This document shows positions 24,662-35,700 of a stretch of 64,000 bases of DNA, in pieces. Source of the DNA: Orobanche coerulescens (lineage: Eukaryota > Streptophyta > Magnoliopsida > Lamiales > Orobanchaceae). Position 1 is the first letter of the stretch. Each line of letters opens with the position of its first letter. Both the position numbers and the translations under genes were made by a program. The stretch spans positions 165,765,787-165,829,786 of the forward strand of contig CM065805.1 in the NCBI GenBank assembly GCA_033398695.1, in the 5' to 3' direction. The notes under the pieces were generated by a model. That model had not been told where the DNA came from and did not search any database. It saw only the letters and a program-made list of their open reading frames with translations.

Positions 24662-24848
24662 TTCTTTCAAATGAATCAAAAAGTGAAACTAATAAGAAAA
24701 GAAAATAGAAAACAAATGAGAAGAATTCGTCTTGATTTTTCACTTTATATATTTTGACAAGAATTGATAAATAAAATGAAATTTGTGCAAGTTGCCCATT
24801 GTTTTGGCTAATTAGTAATTACCATTTCCTTTGCCATGATTTTCCCAA

Positions 24849-24926
24849 ATATATACTCCACTCTCTCTCTCTCCCACACACACACACATACACACACAAA
24901 CTACGCATTCACACATTCCCCGTCTC
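24849..24926 (+). promoter_or_regulatory. Putative original promoter/leader of the glutaredoxin-DEP-DUF547 gene
   Basis: AAATATATACTCC at 24848 is TATA-like and is followed by a CT-rich and CA-rich tract (24858-24900) typical of plant 5' leaders. It ends exactly where the Mutator-like element begins (24927). The leader seems to resume at 28687. This assignment is an inference. Confidence 0.3.
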
Positions 24927-25059
24927 GGGAGTGGATCCTCTGCTGGTTAATTAAACCAACAAATGGTGCTGGTTAATAGAACGACGTCGTTTAATATTTA
25001 GTCTACGCTTTTTTTTTTTTTTTTTTTTTTTACTTTTTGGCTGAAGGGTGTATTGAAAA
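24927..25059 (+). repeat. Left terminal inverted repeat of the Mutator-like element
   Basis: It contains the palindrome AACGACGTCGTT and an internal T-run, and ends GGGTGTATTGAAAA. Its reverse complement is 28557-28686. Confidence 0.9.
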
Positions 25060-25755
25060 GGGTATTAATAGAATGGAAACACTCCCCAGCATTTTGCTCT
25101 AATTTTTTTATCTTGTTTATTTTGTATATTAAACTTATTTATTCATTCTTAAATAATTTTTTATTTGTGTATTATTTTTAATTCTATTACTCCATTTTAA
25201 CGTTTCATTTCTTTTTATTTTATAATTTCTCCGTCTCAATTTTGTTTACTCATTCCACTATTAATTTCCCTTCAAATATTACTAAATTACATCTCATACC
25301 ACTACTAATAATTACATATAAAAAGATTTTCATTTTGTGTCATTAACTTAAATTGAATAATACATCATCATCATCAAAAAATTATTTTATCCATTTAAAT
25401 ACTACAAATTAATTCACATCAAAGTAATTAAAATTGTAGCAAGCGTCACAAAAGAATTACATTTAGAACATAAAAAAAACTAATGCTCAAGAAAACATAT
25501 TGGATGTATCTCCATTGAAGCACAAGCTTTACAAATTAATTCACATCAAAGTAATTGAAATTGAAGCAAGCGTCTCAAAAGAATTACATTTAGACCATAA
25601 AAATATTAATGCTCAAGAAAACATTTTGGATGTATCTCCATTGAAGCACAGATTTTCAAGAGAATACTGTGGATGGTCAAGTGGTGCCTACATTTATAAA
25701 AAAAATAGGAATTATATATAAGTCAATTTATTTAATTATATTTTAAAATATAATT
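25060..25755. other. Mutator-like element 3' subterminal region
   Basis: AT-rich and non-coding. It includes a 127-bp tandem duplication: 25403-25529 and 25530-about 25652 share TACAAATTAATTCACATC and AAGAATTACATTTAGA. Confidence 0.7.
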
Positions 25756-28047
25756 TCAAACTATACCATCAAGAATTCGGTGAATTTGAATTGACCGCCA
25801 GTTGTTTGAAGACATTCCTGAGATATGGAGGGTGCTGAACAAGATGCAGACAATATTTTGTGCGCTCCAATATCCTACAATAATTGTATAAGTAAACAAA
25901 ATTTTGACCATATTAGTGCAATTTCCAGAGTTGCCATCGAAGTTATATATTTCACAAACAATAAAATTAATAAATTTATATACCTTTGGATTCGAATTTG
26001 TTTTTCTTCTCTTTGATTGAAGTTCTACCCAACTCTTCATCCGTTTTGATCTTTTCAAGCCGAATCTCTTCTTGAATCCCTTTGTTTGTGTCGTGAAAGA
26101 TTTTGTTGATGCACTCCTAAGATTGTCATTTTTGTCTTGACAATCTTCTGTTAGACGCATTTTCATGACTTGTTTGCTTAGATCACAAACTGCCGTATGC
26201 ACCAAAGAGAAAGTTGATGGATGAACGGATGCTTCAGTTGCTAATCGTATAAGCACCATACAAAGTTTTCTGTATCGTTCTGTACTTTGTAGCTTAGGAT
26301 CTTCTTCGACTTCATTGCCCATATAATTATGTATCAGTCCGCTCCTTGCTTCCCTTGTCCACCTCTTCAATATATATTGCTCAGGAAGTTTTTTTACATC
26401 CATCACATCATACACTTTCACAGCATGACAACACAATAATCCAAGCATCTCAAATTTTCGACAGCTACAAGAAACTATCTTGGTGTTGGGATTAAATGTC
26501 ACCCTCCATTCATCTTCATTATCAAACCCAACAACATATTCAAATAATGGTTGGACTTCATTTTTGTGCTTTATATAAGCAGCTGCAAATAAGTCAAACT
26601 CCGTCTGAAATATGTGAAAAACAGTTGGAGTATAAATTTCAGAAAGTTGACGCAACATAGGAGAACTCTCTAACTTTAATCTTGGCAATTTTTGACGCAT
26701 CTCAAATTCACATTGTAGCTCAGTATACATCTTGTCCTCCAAGACTTGTTCAAAATGCTTAAAAAATTGTCCTACATCTAAGTGGGGATTCATACAACTC
26801 TTGATATCAGAATTGACACTTTCACTAAGTTGTGTGCTCCTTATACCAAGCGTACACACATGCTTCATGTAAGAAATAGCCCATTTATTCTTCACACTGT
26901 AAGTAGATTGCAACCACGTGTTCTCCTTTACATTGAATTGTTCTAGTAAAACACTCCAAGCCTTCTCAAATTTGATCTCATCATCAATACCATACATACA
27001 CCTCTTAAAATCACTTAAGAAAGATGACCCATCTTTCATCAGGTTTCCCAAGTGCTTGATTCCATTTTGCATCAAGTGCCATGTGCACAATCCATGAAAC
27101 GTCTCAGGCATCACCTCGTGTAAGGCCTTTGCCATAGCTTGATCTTGATCGGTGAATATAGTCAAAGGTCTTTTTTGCTTGTGTGCTTCTAAAAAGGTTT
27201 CGAACAACCATTTGAATGATGCAGCAGTCTCATCATATAAAAGTGATGCACCAAAAATCACCACTCGTCTATGATGGTTGAAGCCTGAGAAGATAGCAAG
27301 CGGTCGATGTGCACGATTCGTACAATATGTGGTATCGAGCGACACAACATCACCGAAAAACTCATAGTCAATTAACATTCTTGCATCGGCCCAAAAAACA
27401 TTAGTTATCTGCTCTTCCATATCCATTTGGTAGGCGTGATAAAATGAGGGATTTTTAGATAACTGATTTTGAAAATATCGCATTAGACAACCGGCTTCCC
27501 CATACACCATGCTTCTTTGTCTCTTGGATCGGAGATAATTTTTAGCATCTATCCTGGTGTAACCAAGACCTTCCCTTCCTCCTGCCTGCCTACTCATCAG
27601 CTGAAAAGTTGATTTTTGCTTGAGTCCAGCATCCTCTGCCAAATCAATCTCATGTTCTTGAACTTCTGTAATTCTACGTTGGGAAGCCAACATATGAATT
27701 GTCTCTTGAAGATGGAGTGGGTGATTATGATTTTCAACAAACTCATCAACTGTGTATTGACCATCAGCATGTTTGATTCTCATTCTTACTTTGCAATCTG
27801 TTCGAGTCTCAAGTCGAGGATTGAGAGTCGAAGAATCTCTTTTGTCTTGTTTACGGACATCTTCTTTGCAACAAACATATATATATGAAGTAATAAAACC
27901 AGTCTTCCTGTTCTTGTTAGCATAATTTTTTCTAACTCCAAAGCCCGTTTCCCCACCATATTCAATCCAAAACTTCCATGCATCATCTATGCTATCAAAC
28001 TTCATACCAATCTCAGGCTTCAGCTTATCACGTGAAATAGAATTCAT
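25756..28047 (-). CDS. FAR1/FHY3-family MULE transposase
   Basis: The unspliced open frame is 763 aa. Residues about 20-112 form a FAR1 DNA-binding domain (GFGVRKNYANK, YVCCKE, TDCKVRM, ENHNHPLH: a C-C-H-H zinc finger). Residues about 230-420 form the MULE transposase core with apparent catalytic D238 (SLDTTY), D300 (FTDQD) and E409 (TQLSESVNS), plus the CxxH motif C321-H324 (CTWH). A SWIM zinc finger follows at 527-541 (CSCRKFEMLGLLCCH), and a basic tail near 655-690. The last 75 residues look like intron read-through: removing a GT-AG intron (25983-25875) gives exons 28047-25984 and 25874-25761 and a 725-aa product. A 5' leader intron (28354-28086) is also plausible. It could act as a transposase or, if domesticated, as a transcription factor; the terminal repeats favour transposase. 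Confidence 0.9.
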   Translation of the reverse strand: MNSISRDKLKPEIGMKFDSIDDAWKFWIEYGGETGFGVRKNYANKNRKTGFITSYIYVCCKEDVRKQDKRDSSTLNPRLETRTDCKVRMRIKHADGQYTVDEFVENHNHPLHLQETIHMLASQRRITEVQEHEIDLAEDAGLKQKSTFQLMSRQAGGREGLGYTRIDAKNYLRSKRQRSMVYGEAGCLMRYFQNQLSKNPSFYHAYQMDMEEQITNVFWADARMLIDYEFFGDVVSLDTTYCTNRAHRPLAIFSGFNHHRRVVIFGASLLYDETAASFKWLFETFLEAHKQKRPLTIFTDQDQAMAKALHEVMPETFHGLCTWHLMQNGIKHLGNLMKDGSSFLSDFKRCMYGIDDEIKFEKAWSVLLEQFNVKENTWLQSTYSVKNKWAISYMKHVCTLGIRSTQLSESVNSDIKSCMNPHLDVGQFFKHFEQVLEDKMYTELQCEFEMRQKLPRLKLESSPMLRQLSEIYTPTVFHIFQTEFDLFAAAYIKHKNEVQPLFEYVVGFDNEDEWRVTFNPNTKIVSCSCRKFEMLGLLCCHAVKVYDVMDVKKLPEQYILKRWTREARSGLIHNYMGNEVEEDPKLQSTERYRKLCMVLIRLATEASVHPSTFSLVHTAVCDLSKQVMKMRLTEDCQDKNDNLRSASTKSFTTQTKGFKKRFGLKRSKRMKSWVELQSKRRKTNSNPKVYKFINFIVCEIYNFDGNSGNCTNMVKILFTYTIIVGYWSAQNIVCILFSTLHISGMSSNNWRSIQIHRILDGIV

Positions 28048-28556
28048 TGAAAATCTCTTTATATGTAACTATTTGCCCTCATATTCTGCAAAACACAATA
28101 CATATAACAAACAAAATTTTAAATATGCCAAATCAATATGTGAAATGAAAAGTGAAATGTGTAATAATTAATTATCATAATCACCCTAAAATAAAGAAAA
28201 CAAATGAATTAATAACCCCCCTCCACCTGTTAATGGAAATAGCCAAATACTAAAAACCCATTGAAATCTCTCCTACCCAAAAAAATTAATTTCATAGTAT
28301 CGGAAAATAATGAAGATTCATAGAAAACAATATAAGGAATAATGAATTGCATACCTTCTTTAATATCTAAAATTCAAAATCATGTGTGCTTGGCTTGAAA
28401 GATTGCTGAAAATTGAATGAAAAAAAAGGGGAATTGATTGCCCCGCTAATGGCCATTTCTCTCTGGAAAAAAAACCTTTGGGTGGATAGAAAAGGGGTTG
28501 TTCTTAAAAACGTGTTAATCCAATACGTTTTGTTGTTTGTAGTCAACAGGAATACG
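28048..28556 (-). promoter_or_regulatory. 5' flank of the FAR1-type transposase within the element
   Basis: About 500 bp lie between the transposase start and the inner edge of the right terminal repeat. A good donor (AAGGTATGC, 28354) and acceptor (TTTTGCAG, 28086) on the minus strand suggest a leader intron of 269 bp. No other gene is seen. Confidence 0.45.
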
Positions 28557-28686
28557 TTTTTCAATACACCCTTCAGCCAAAAAGTAAAAAAAAAAAAAAA
28601 AAAAGCCTAGACTAAATATTAAACGACGTCGTTCTATTAACCAGCACCATTTGCTGGTTTAATTAACCAGCAGAGGATCCACTCCC
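28557..28686 (-). repeat. Right terminal inverted repeat of the Mutator-like element
   Basis: It is the reverse complement of 24927-25059, with a slightly shorter homopolymer run. Confidence 0.9.
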
Positions 28687-28794
28687 CCCAGTCTGTGTCT
28701 CTCCCTCCAACATAAGAATAAGATAACGACCATCCCGACTCCTCCGCTGCCTTTTCAATTTCCTTCCTCAACAGAAGGAAATTCTTATTCTTCC

Positions 28795-29687
28795 ATGGAT
28801 ACCAACAAATCCGATATCGTCGCCAATCATCATATCCGATCAGAACACGAGGAAAGGGTTGAAAATCTTCCCCCAGAAAATAATGGAAATGGAATCGTAA
28901 AAGGATACGAGAATCCTAAAGCATCGCAGCTTCCGAAGCCTGAACCACCGCCGGCGGCGATCGAAAGCTCTCGCTCCTCTCCGGGAACGATGGATACTCA
29001 GGCGGCGGCGATCGGGAAATTCATCCGCGACAAGAGCAACAGATTCTCGGCGGTGATTACGAAGCGCATATCGTCTCTCAGAAAATTCGACGACGGTGGC
29101 GCCGACGCCGTTGATGAATGCGTCGTGAAGGAGTTCGATTTGGTCGGTCTGAAGATCGTAAAATCCCTGAAGGAGGAGAGGAAGGAGCTGAAGGGGAGAA
29201 TAAGCTTCTTCTCGCGTTCCAACTGCAGGGACAGCGGCGCCGTGCGATCGTTTCTGCGGGAGAGGAATTTTAATTTCGTAGAGATCAACATCGACGTGTA
29301 CCCTGGTCGGGAGAAGGAGCTGAGGGAGAGGACCGGCGGCGCCGCGGTGCCGCAGATATTTTTCAACGAGAAGCTGATCGGAGGACTGGTGGCGCTGAAC
29401 TCGTTGCGGAACAGCGGGATGCTGGAGGCGAAAATGGAGGAGATTTTGGGAAGGAAGTGCCCGGAGGATGCGCCGTTTCCGCCGGTGTACGGGTTCGATG
29501 AGGCGGAGGTGGTTGAGACGGATGAGATGGTGGAGATAGTGAGGGTGGTGAGACAGAGGGTACCTATTCAGGATCGAATCATGAAGATGAAATTCGTCAA
29601 GAATTGCTTCGCGGGCGCTGAGCTCGTGGAGGCGCTCATACACCATTTGGACTGCGGACGTAGAAAGGTATTCGCCTTTTTTTTTTA

Positions 29688-29722
<35 letters not shown>

Positions 29723-32700
29723 CGTTTTTGCCTCCGGAAATTATATTTTAATTAACATTGTTAACTCTTAGGCAAAATAATTTATTTTATTTGGAATAAG
29801 AATCATTCCATTTTGGAAAAAAATTGCGAATTGATTTGTTTTTTAATTCTAATTGCATTATAAAAGATCAATCTTGGGCTAAAATCGTAATTTTGTCTAT
29901 TTCAATAAATTATAGCTAAAGCTAAAGTCGGGTCAAGTACAGCGTGATATGGGCATATTTTTTATTTTAAAATGTAATAGAATATTTTCTTTCTTATATT
30001 TGAGATCTTTCTAGTAAGAAAAAAAGTAGTCTAATTATATATATTTGAGATATTGACAGTCCAAATACGTGTTCTGGAACATACGCATATTCTTCAATAT
30101 CAGTAATAATAGTTTTACGTTTTTAACATAAAAATTATTTTTTTTATAATAAAAAGTATAAATACCGAACTGTTAATCACACTTAAAGAGTATTATGACC
30201 AGAAGTTTCATTAACATACTTAAGAACCTGTATGCTACAATTCTCAGTTACATTGGGGTGTCGTGTAGTGTAACCGAGCCCTTTGGTCTGATGAGAATTG
30301 TGAAGCCCATTTTTTTTTTTTTCTGTTCATTTCTTATCATGGTCCCGCCACATGTTACATAAAATATTATCTTAATTAATTTAATTTACTAAGATAGGTT
30401 CGGATCTAGTGCAGTACAACACCATGCTGTGCATCAGATCCGACGTCGAATTACACACTCACACACACACACCCATGCGGGTGTGTGTGATCCAATGGTC
30501 TGTACTGCACCAAATCCCCTTCCTACTAAGATATAGAAGCTGAGCTTTTTGAGATTTCTGTTACCAATTGGTGAATGAGTTGCTAATCTTTTATTGTTGA
30601 AATTCTGCAAGAGAGTGTGGTGGAGGGGAGGGGGGGGGGGGGGGGAGGCACGACTGTTAAAACTTAAAAGCCGTTCACCCAATTTACATGTGAGAGTAGA
30701 GCTGGTCAGTTGGCTAGATCGCCCCAACTCGATTTTTTCAGGTTCACGGATCCGGTGGGCTAGCCCGAATTACGGGGAGGCACGACTGTTAAAACTTAAA
30801 AGCCGTTCACCCAATTTACATGTGAGAGTAGAGCTGGTCAGTTGGCCAGATCGCCCCAGCTCGATTTTTTCAGGTTCACGGATCCGGTGGGCTAGCCCGA
30901 ATTACTCCCATAGCCTAGCCCACTGCGGCTGTGGGGGGGGGGGGGGGGTGAACACGACTGTTAAAACTTAAAAACCGTTCACCCAATTTACATGTGAGAG
31001 TAGAGCTGGTCAGTTGGCCAGATCGGCCCAACTCAATTTTTTCAGGTTCACGGATCCGGTGGGCTAGCCCGAATTACGCCCATGGCCTAGCCCACTGCGG
31101 CTGTAGGGAGCGGGGTTGAACACGACTGTTAAAACTTAAAAGCCGTTCACCCAATTTACATGTGAGAGTAGAGCTGGCCAATGGGCCATGTCGACCAAGC
31201 TCGAATTTTTCAAGTCCACGGATCCGCTGGGCTAGCTCGAATTACGCCCATGGCCTAGCCCACTGCGGTTGTAGACAGTCCTGGGCCCAATTCCCAAGTC
31301 CAAGCCCAGTCCAGCCCGGCCCATCCCCCAGCCCAGAATGTCTCGGCCCCCGCCCAATCTATTATAATAGATTTTTTTTTAAAAAAATTGAAAATATATT
31401 TTTGTAAATTGAATTTTTAACTAATATTAACCGATTATTTTAAAAGTTCAAAACATATTTTTCTAAATTGATTTTTAATTTAATCAAAACAATTTTTCCC
31501 TTAAATTCAAAGAAAGTTTTTTTTTTTAATATTGTCCCCGCCCGGCCCAGCTCACAGACAGCCCGGTGCGGGTGGGCGGTGGGTTTCGGCCTTCCGGCCC
31601 AAGTCCAGAACGATCCAGCCCGCCCCATACATTGGCCGATCCTGGGCACCATGTGTCAGCCCGGCCCGCTTAGGTCCGGCCCGTCACATGACCACCTCTA
31701 AGTGAGTCTATGCAATATGAACACGTGAATTATATACAAGGTTTGTATAAAATGAACTGAAATAAATATTTATGTTATTTGCTCATTTATTTTTTATTTT
31801 CAATTTTAGAATATTTTTATGATTTTTTTAGATTTTATTTTTTCTGGTATTCTAATTATTTCTTGCAGTTCTTTTGGTTTCATTTTTAGATTTTTCAAAG
31901 TTCAGTAGATATTTAACAACGGTTTAAGTATGTTAGCTTAAGCACCATGTCCGTGCCCATCACCCCAACCAAGAGATGTTATGGGCATACTTGATTTACT
32001 AGAATCCCTAATTATATTAGGTCTTTGTATGATTTTTTTTATTGTTTTTACGACATTCCACTGATTATTGTTTTAAAAAGTTAGATGGTAGGGACATCTA
32101 CAATGAAAATATAAAAGTTTTAATTTAATAAGACTTTATTTTCAAAAAAAAATTTCCGCACAAAAGTCTTTTAAAAGTCTTAAAAATGATGTGGAATGAG
32201 TTATTTTAGACAATGCCAAAATGAAAGTGTAATTTTAGATTTCCTATTTGACATTGTCTAGCTATTTCATCTTATATCTGAAAGACTAAAATCTTTGCAT
32301 TGGGGAAAATTTTCTTTTCACAATGTAGAAATCTATTACTCCATCTTTATTATACATTTATTTTTAAATGATTGAAAGGGTCTATAATATAAGTTTTTTT
32401 ATTTAGTTTTCTACAATTAAAATTTACCAAAAAATTCTATAATGATTCAAATTTCAATACATATATTTTTCTCTCTCCATGAATACTCTCTCTGTGCATT
32501 TAATTATGGGCAAAGTAAGACATTAATTTTCTCGAAACATCTTTTTACACATTTAACTAACTTACCTTGATATGGGGGAATTAATTAAAATAAGTTATAA
32601 TGAAAACCGGAATAAGTGTTTTTATTTCATTTCCTAAAGAATGAATAACCAATTAATTTTTGATTTAGATGATATGGTTTTTAGTGTTCAAAACATAATT

Positions 32701-35700
32701 GTTAAAGGCGCGTTTCAGTCGCGTCACAGACGCAAGGCGGTTAGATAAGAAGGCAAGTCACCTTTTATGCTCAAAGGCGTGCAACCTCAATCTGGCGTGC
32801 GTCTGGGCACGCCTTAGGAACCCCTTGCATTAAGACTTTTGTACAATATTTTAAACGTTATTTTTATTGTTTTGACACACATTTTGTTAATTATTAATTT
32901 TTTTTTTGAATAGTTATATTTTCTTATCATTATGACTTTATAAATGTTGAATTCTATCTAATTTATTTTGTGTGTCTAACCTCTCAAGCGCACGCTTCAC
33001 CTTGCGCCTCAGACGATAGGAATGTATCGCCTATCCTTTAACGACTATGGTTCAAAAGTATAATTATGAAAACTAGGGGTTCTTTCTCTCGATGAACTTA
33101 ATTCGTGGTGCTAATGATTACTTTTTTTTGTCCTATTTTGTTAAATTAGATTCAAGAAAATTCCGAAATAAACTAGGGGTTCTTTCTCTCGATGAACTTA
33201 ATTCGTGGTGCTAATGATTACTTTTTTTTGTCCTATTTTGTTAAATTAGATTCAAGAAAATTCCGAAATAATTTAATAAAGTGAGAACGCATGACTATAT
33301 ATCGGTATGTCAAATGAATTCTTTTTCGTCTAAAGTTTAACAAACTCTTTAGATACTCAAAATATTGTTTTTGATCTTTATTGGTAATTGATACATTCAT
33401 AGAAGTAGAAAGTTTGAACATTTTACACTGAAACGACAGGCAAGCGGGTAACAAGCTGCGCCGCTAGCCCTTTTTGAATAGCAAAACTAAGTCTTTTAAA
33501 AACTACATTCAGAGACCTTGGGGTCGTAACATTGCCATGCATAACCCGTTGGACTCTTTTGAGCAGCTCCACAACCTCAGGTGAAAGGAAGCCAAATGTA
33601 TCAAATGCAAAAGGTATAAACGCGTGTTGGTTATCAAGGTACGCTTTCTCGTGTTTGGTTACTTTGCATGAAGCGGCTTTCAAAGCAGCCTGACCTGCCG
33701 TAAAAGCATGATTCCCCAATCCCACAAGTGGAGAAACCCCCGTTAGATCTACACAAGCATGTTTCCCTCCTATCCATCCAAAGACCAAAATGTCAGCTGG
33801 TCTAAGTGTCGATCTTCCTTCTATCGGGTCACCAAGAAATTCACAGTGCTTCTTTCTTAATCAAATCCCACTTTGAATATGTCAAAAAGAACATCCCTAA
33901 CCAAATCGTGTCGGTATTTGAACCCCGGAAGCTCTCTACAATGAACTGCATGCTCTCCGAATGAATCCAAACAAGCTTTGTGACAAACTGGGCAAATTTC
34001 ATCAACCGGAAAAATAGGAATCATAAGGCGATATTTAAGGATAGTGTGATACTCAATCGGCGACATATGTTGACCGAGACCATCTATAGGGATGGCAAGG
34101 AGAAATTCTTGAGCATGTGGTGCACGCAGACACTCAAAAATAGTTTTTTGTCTAACAGTCATCTCAAAGTGAACTTCCATGTCCTGGACAATCTTGCTAA
34201 AAAGAGCACTCGCCAATGTGTGTTGGGCTTTAGGGGCGGCGGTGTCCTTTTTAGTGAAACTGCCAAAGTCAAAACTTGGAATCATATCTCGAAGACAAGT
34301 CAAAGCACAATCATAATCATAATCCATATCACATACACCACTGCTGCGTAAGATGTGGTCCTGAAGCACCCAAGATTGGGCCCTCGAGGCCACAAAGGCA
34401 TAAGATGAAGCCTATACCGCCGAATATAGTCCCAAACCACCAAACCTAATAGGTAAAGAGGCAAGTCGCCACTGGAGGTCCCCAAAGAAGGGACCTCCAC
34501 AAACTACCATATCCTCGATCGCCTCACGCAATCCTTTGTCAAAAAGCATAGCAGCCTCCTCCACATATACGGGTTGACACGTCCTCAAGCCAAAAAAAAA
34601 TTTAGCAATACCCATGCACGATCGAAGCAAGATGAGCTCACTCTGCGGGTCTCCTAGTTGGGGAAGAAGACGCATCATATCAATAGCACTAGAAGCTCTC
34701 TTCTTTACCAACCCACTAATGAAACCAAAGATCCCTACTAATCGCCCCAAGAACCTTCACCCCCAACGATGGCCTACCGATGTCGTTTGGGAATAAACCC
34801 TCACGAAGCTTCCTACCATCACAAGAAGGCCAAAAAAGTTCGGTTTTCCTAATATTCAATTCAAGACCCAAAGCTGGACCCGACGCCCTAATGATGCCCA
34901 GAGCCCTAGCCACCTCCTCAGTGTCACCAATGGCCGTCCCATCATCAAGATACCACGCATGAAGAAGAAGCTTGCAATTGTTTCTGATTTGGTGCACGAG
35001 GGGATGCAACACAAGAGCGAAAAGAAGTGGTCATAACGGGTCACCTTGTTGAACCCCAGTGGTGGACCATATATGATTATCTCCAAGATACAATCTGGCT
35101 GGTTGCCTATATAAAAATTCTACCCATAAAGAAATAGAAGGGCACTCATCCTGACTTCATGAAGTAAAGCTGATCTATCCACCAAGTTAAAGGCGTTAGA
35201 AAAATCCACTGTAAGCATCGCAAGAGACCCGTCAGTGTGACGATCACTTAACAACCTGTTAACGCTATGTAATATGGCCTCTGCTCCACCCGACACACCG
35301 ACCCCAAACTGAAAATCATTAAGGTACTTGGTCATTTCTTTGCCAACACCTTTCATAGCCACCTTGAAAACCAACCGCCTCCATATGGTACCCACTGCAA
35401 TAGGTCGGATCCCGTTGTCGGGTTTCAAGAGCGGCGTAAGAGGAGCAGACGCAACAAACACCGCAAGAGCCGACGGACATCTCCCCCCTAACCACAAATT
35501 AACCACAGCATGTATTCGATTAATACATTCACATTGCCTATTTAGGTAATACAAATACATTCGAGTCACCTATTTTAAGTGACTTGAATGCATGTTAGGT
35601 GACTCGAATGTAATTTATGCGACTCAAAAACATTTTAGGTGACTCGAACGTGTGACTGGAATGTAATTTAGGTGATACAAATAGGTGACTCAAAATGTAT

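Larger units (their letters stand above)
24927..28686 (-). mobile_element. Mutator-like element with FAR1-type transposase
   Basis: Terminal inverted repeats of about 130 bp (24927-25059 and 28557-28686) start GGGAGTGGATCCTCTGCTGG and differ at about two positions apart from T-run length. Flanking 9-mers CCCCGTCTC (24918-24926) and CCCAGTCTG (28687-28695) match at 7 of 9, compatible with a slightly decayed target duplication. The only gene inside is a FAR1/FHY3-family transposase on the minus strand, with no internal stop. The near-identical ends and open frame suggest a recent, possibly autonomous insertion. The element stands 108 bp before the start codon of the next gene. Confidence 0.87.

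Noticed and set aside
24858..24900. CT/CA microsatellite as an independent feature of interest
   Set aside because: Such tracts are common in plant leaders; it is used only as weak support for the promoter/leader call.
28840..29646. 268-aa open frame on the minus strand
   Set aside because: It is antisense to exon 1 of the glutaredoxin-DEP-DUF547 gene, whose sense frame has clear domains; GC-rich codon use opens the antisense frame.
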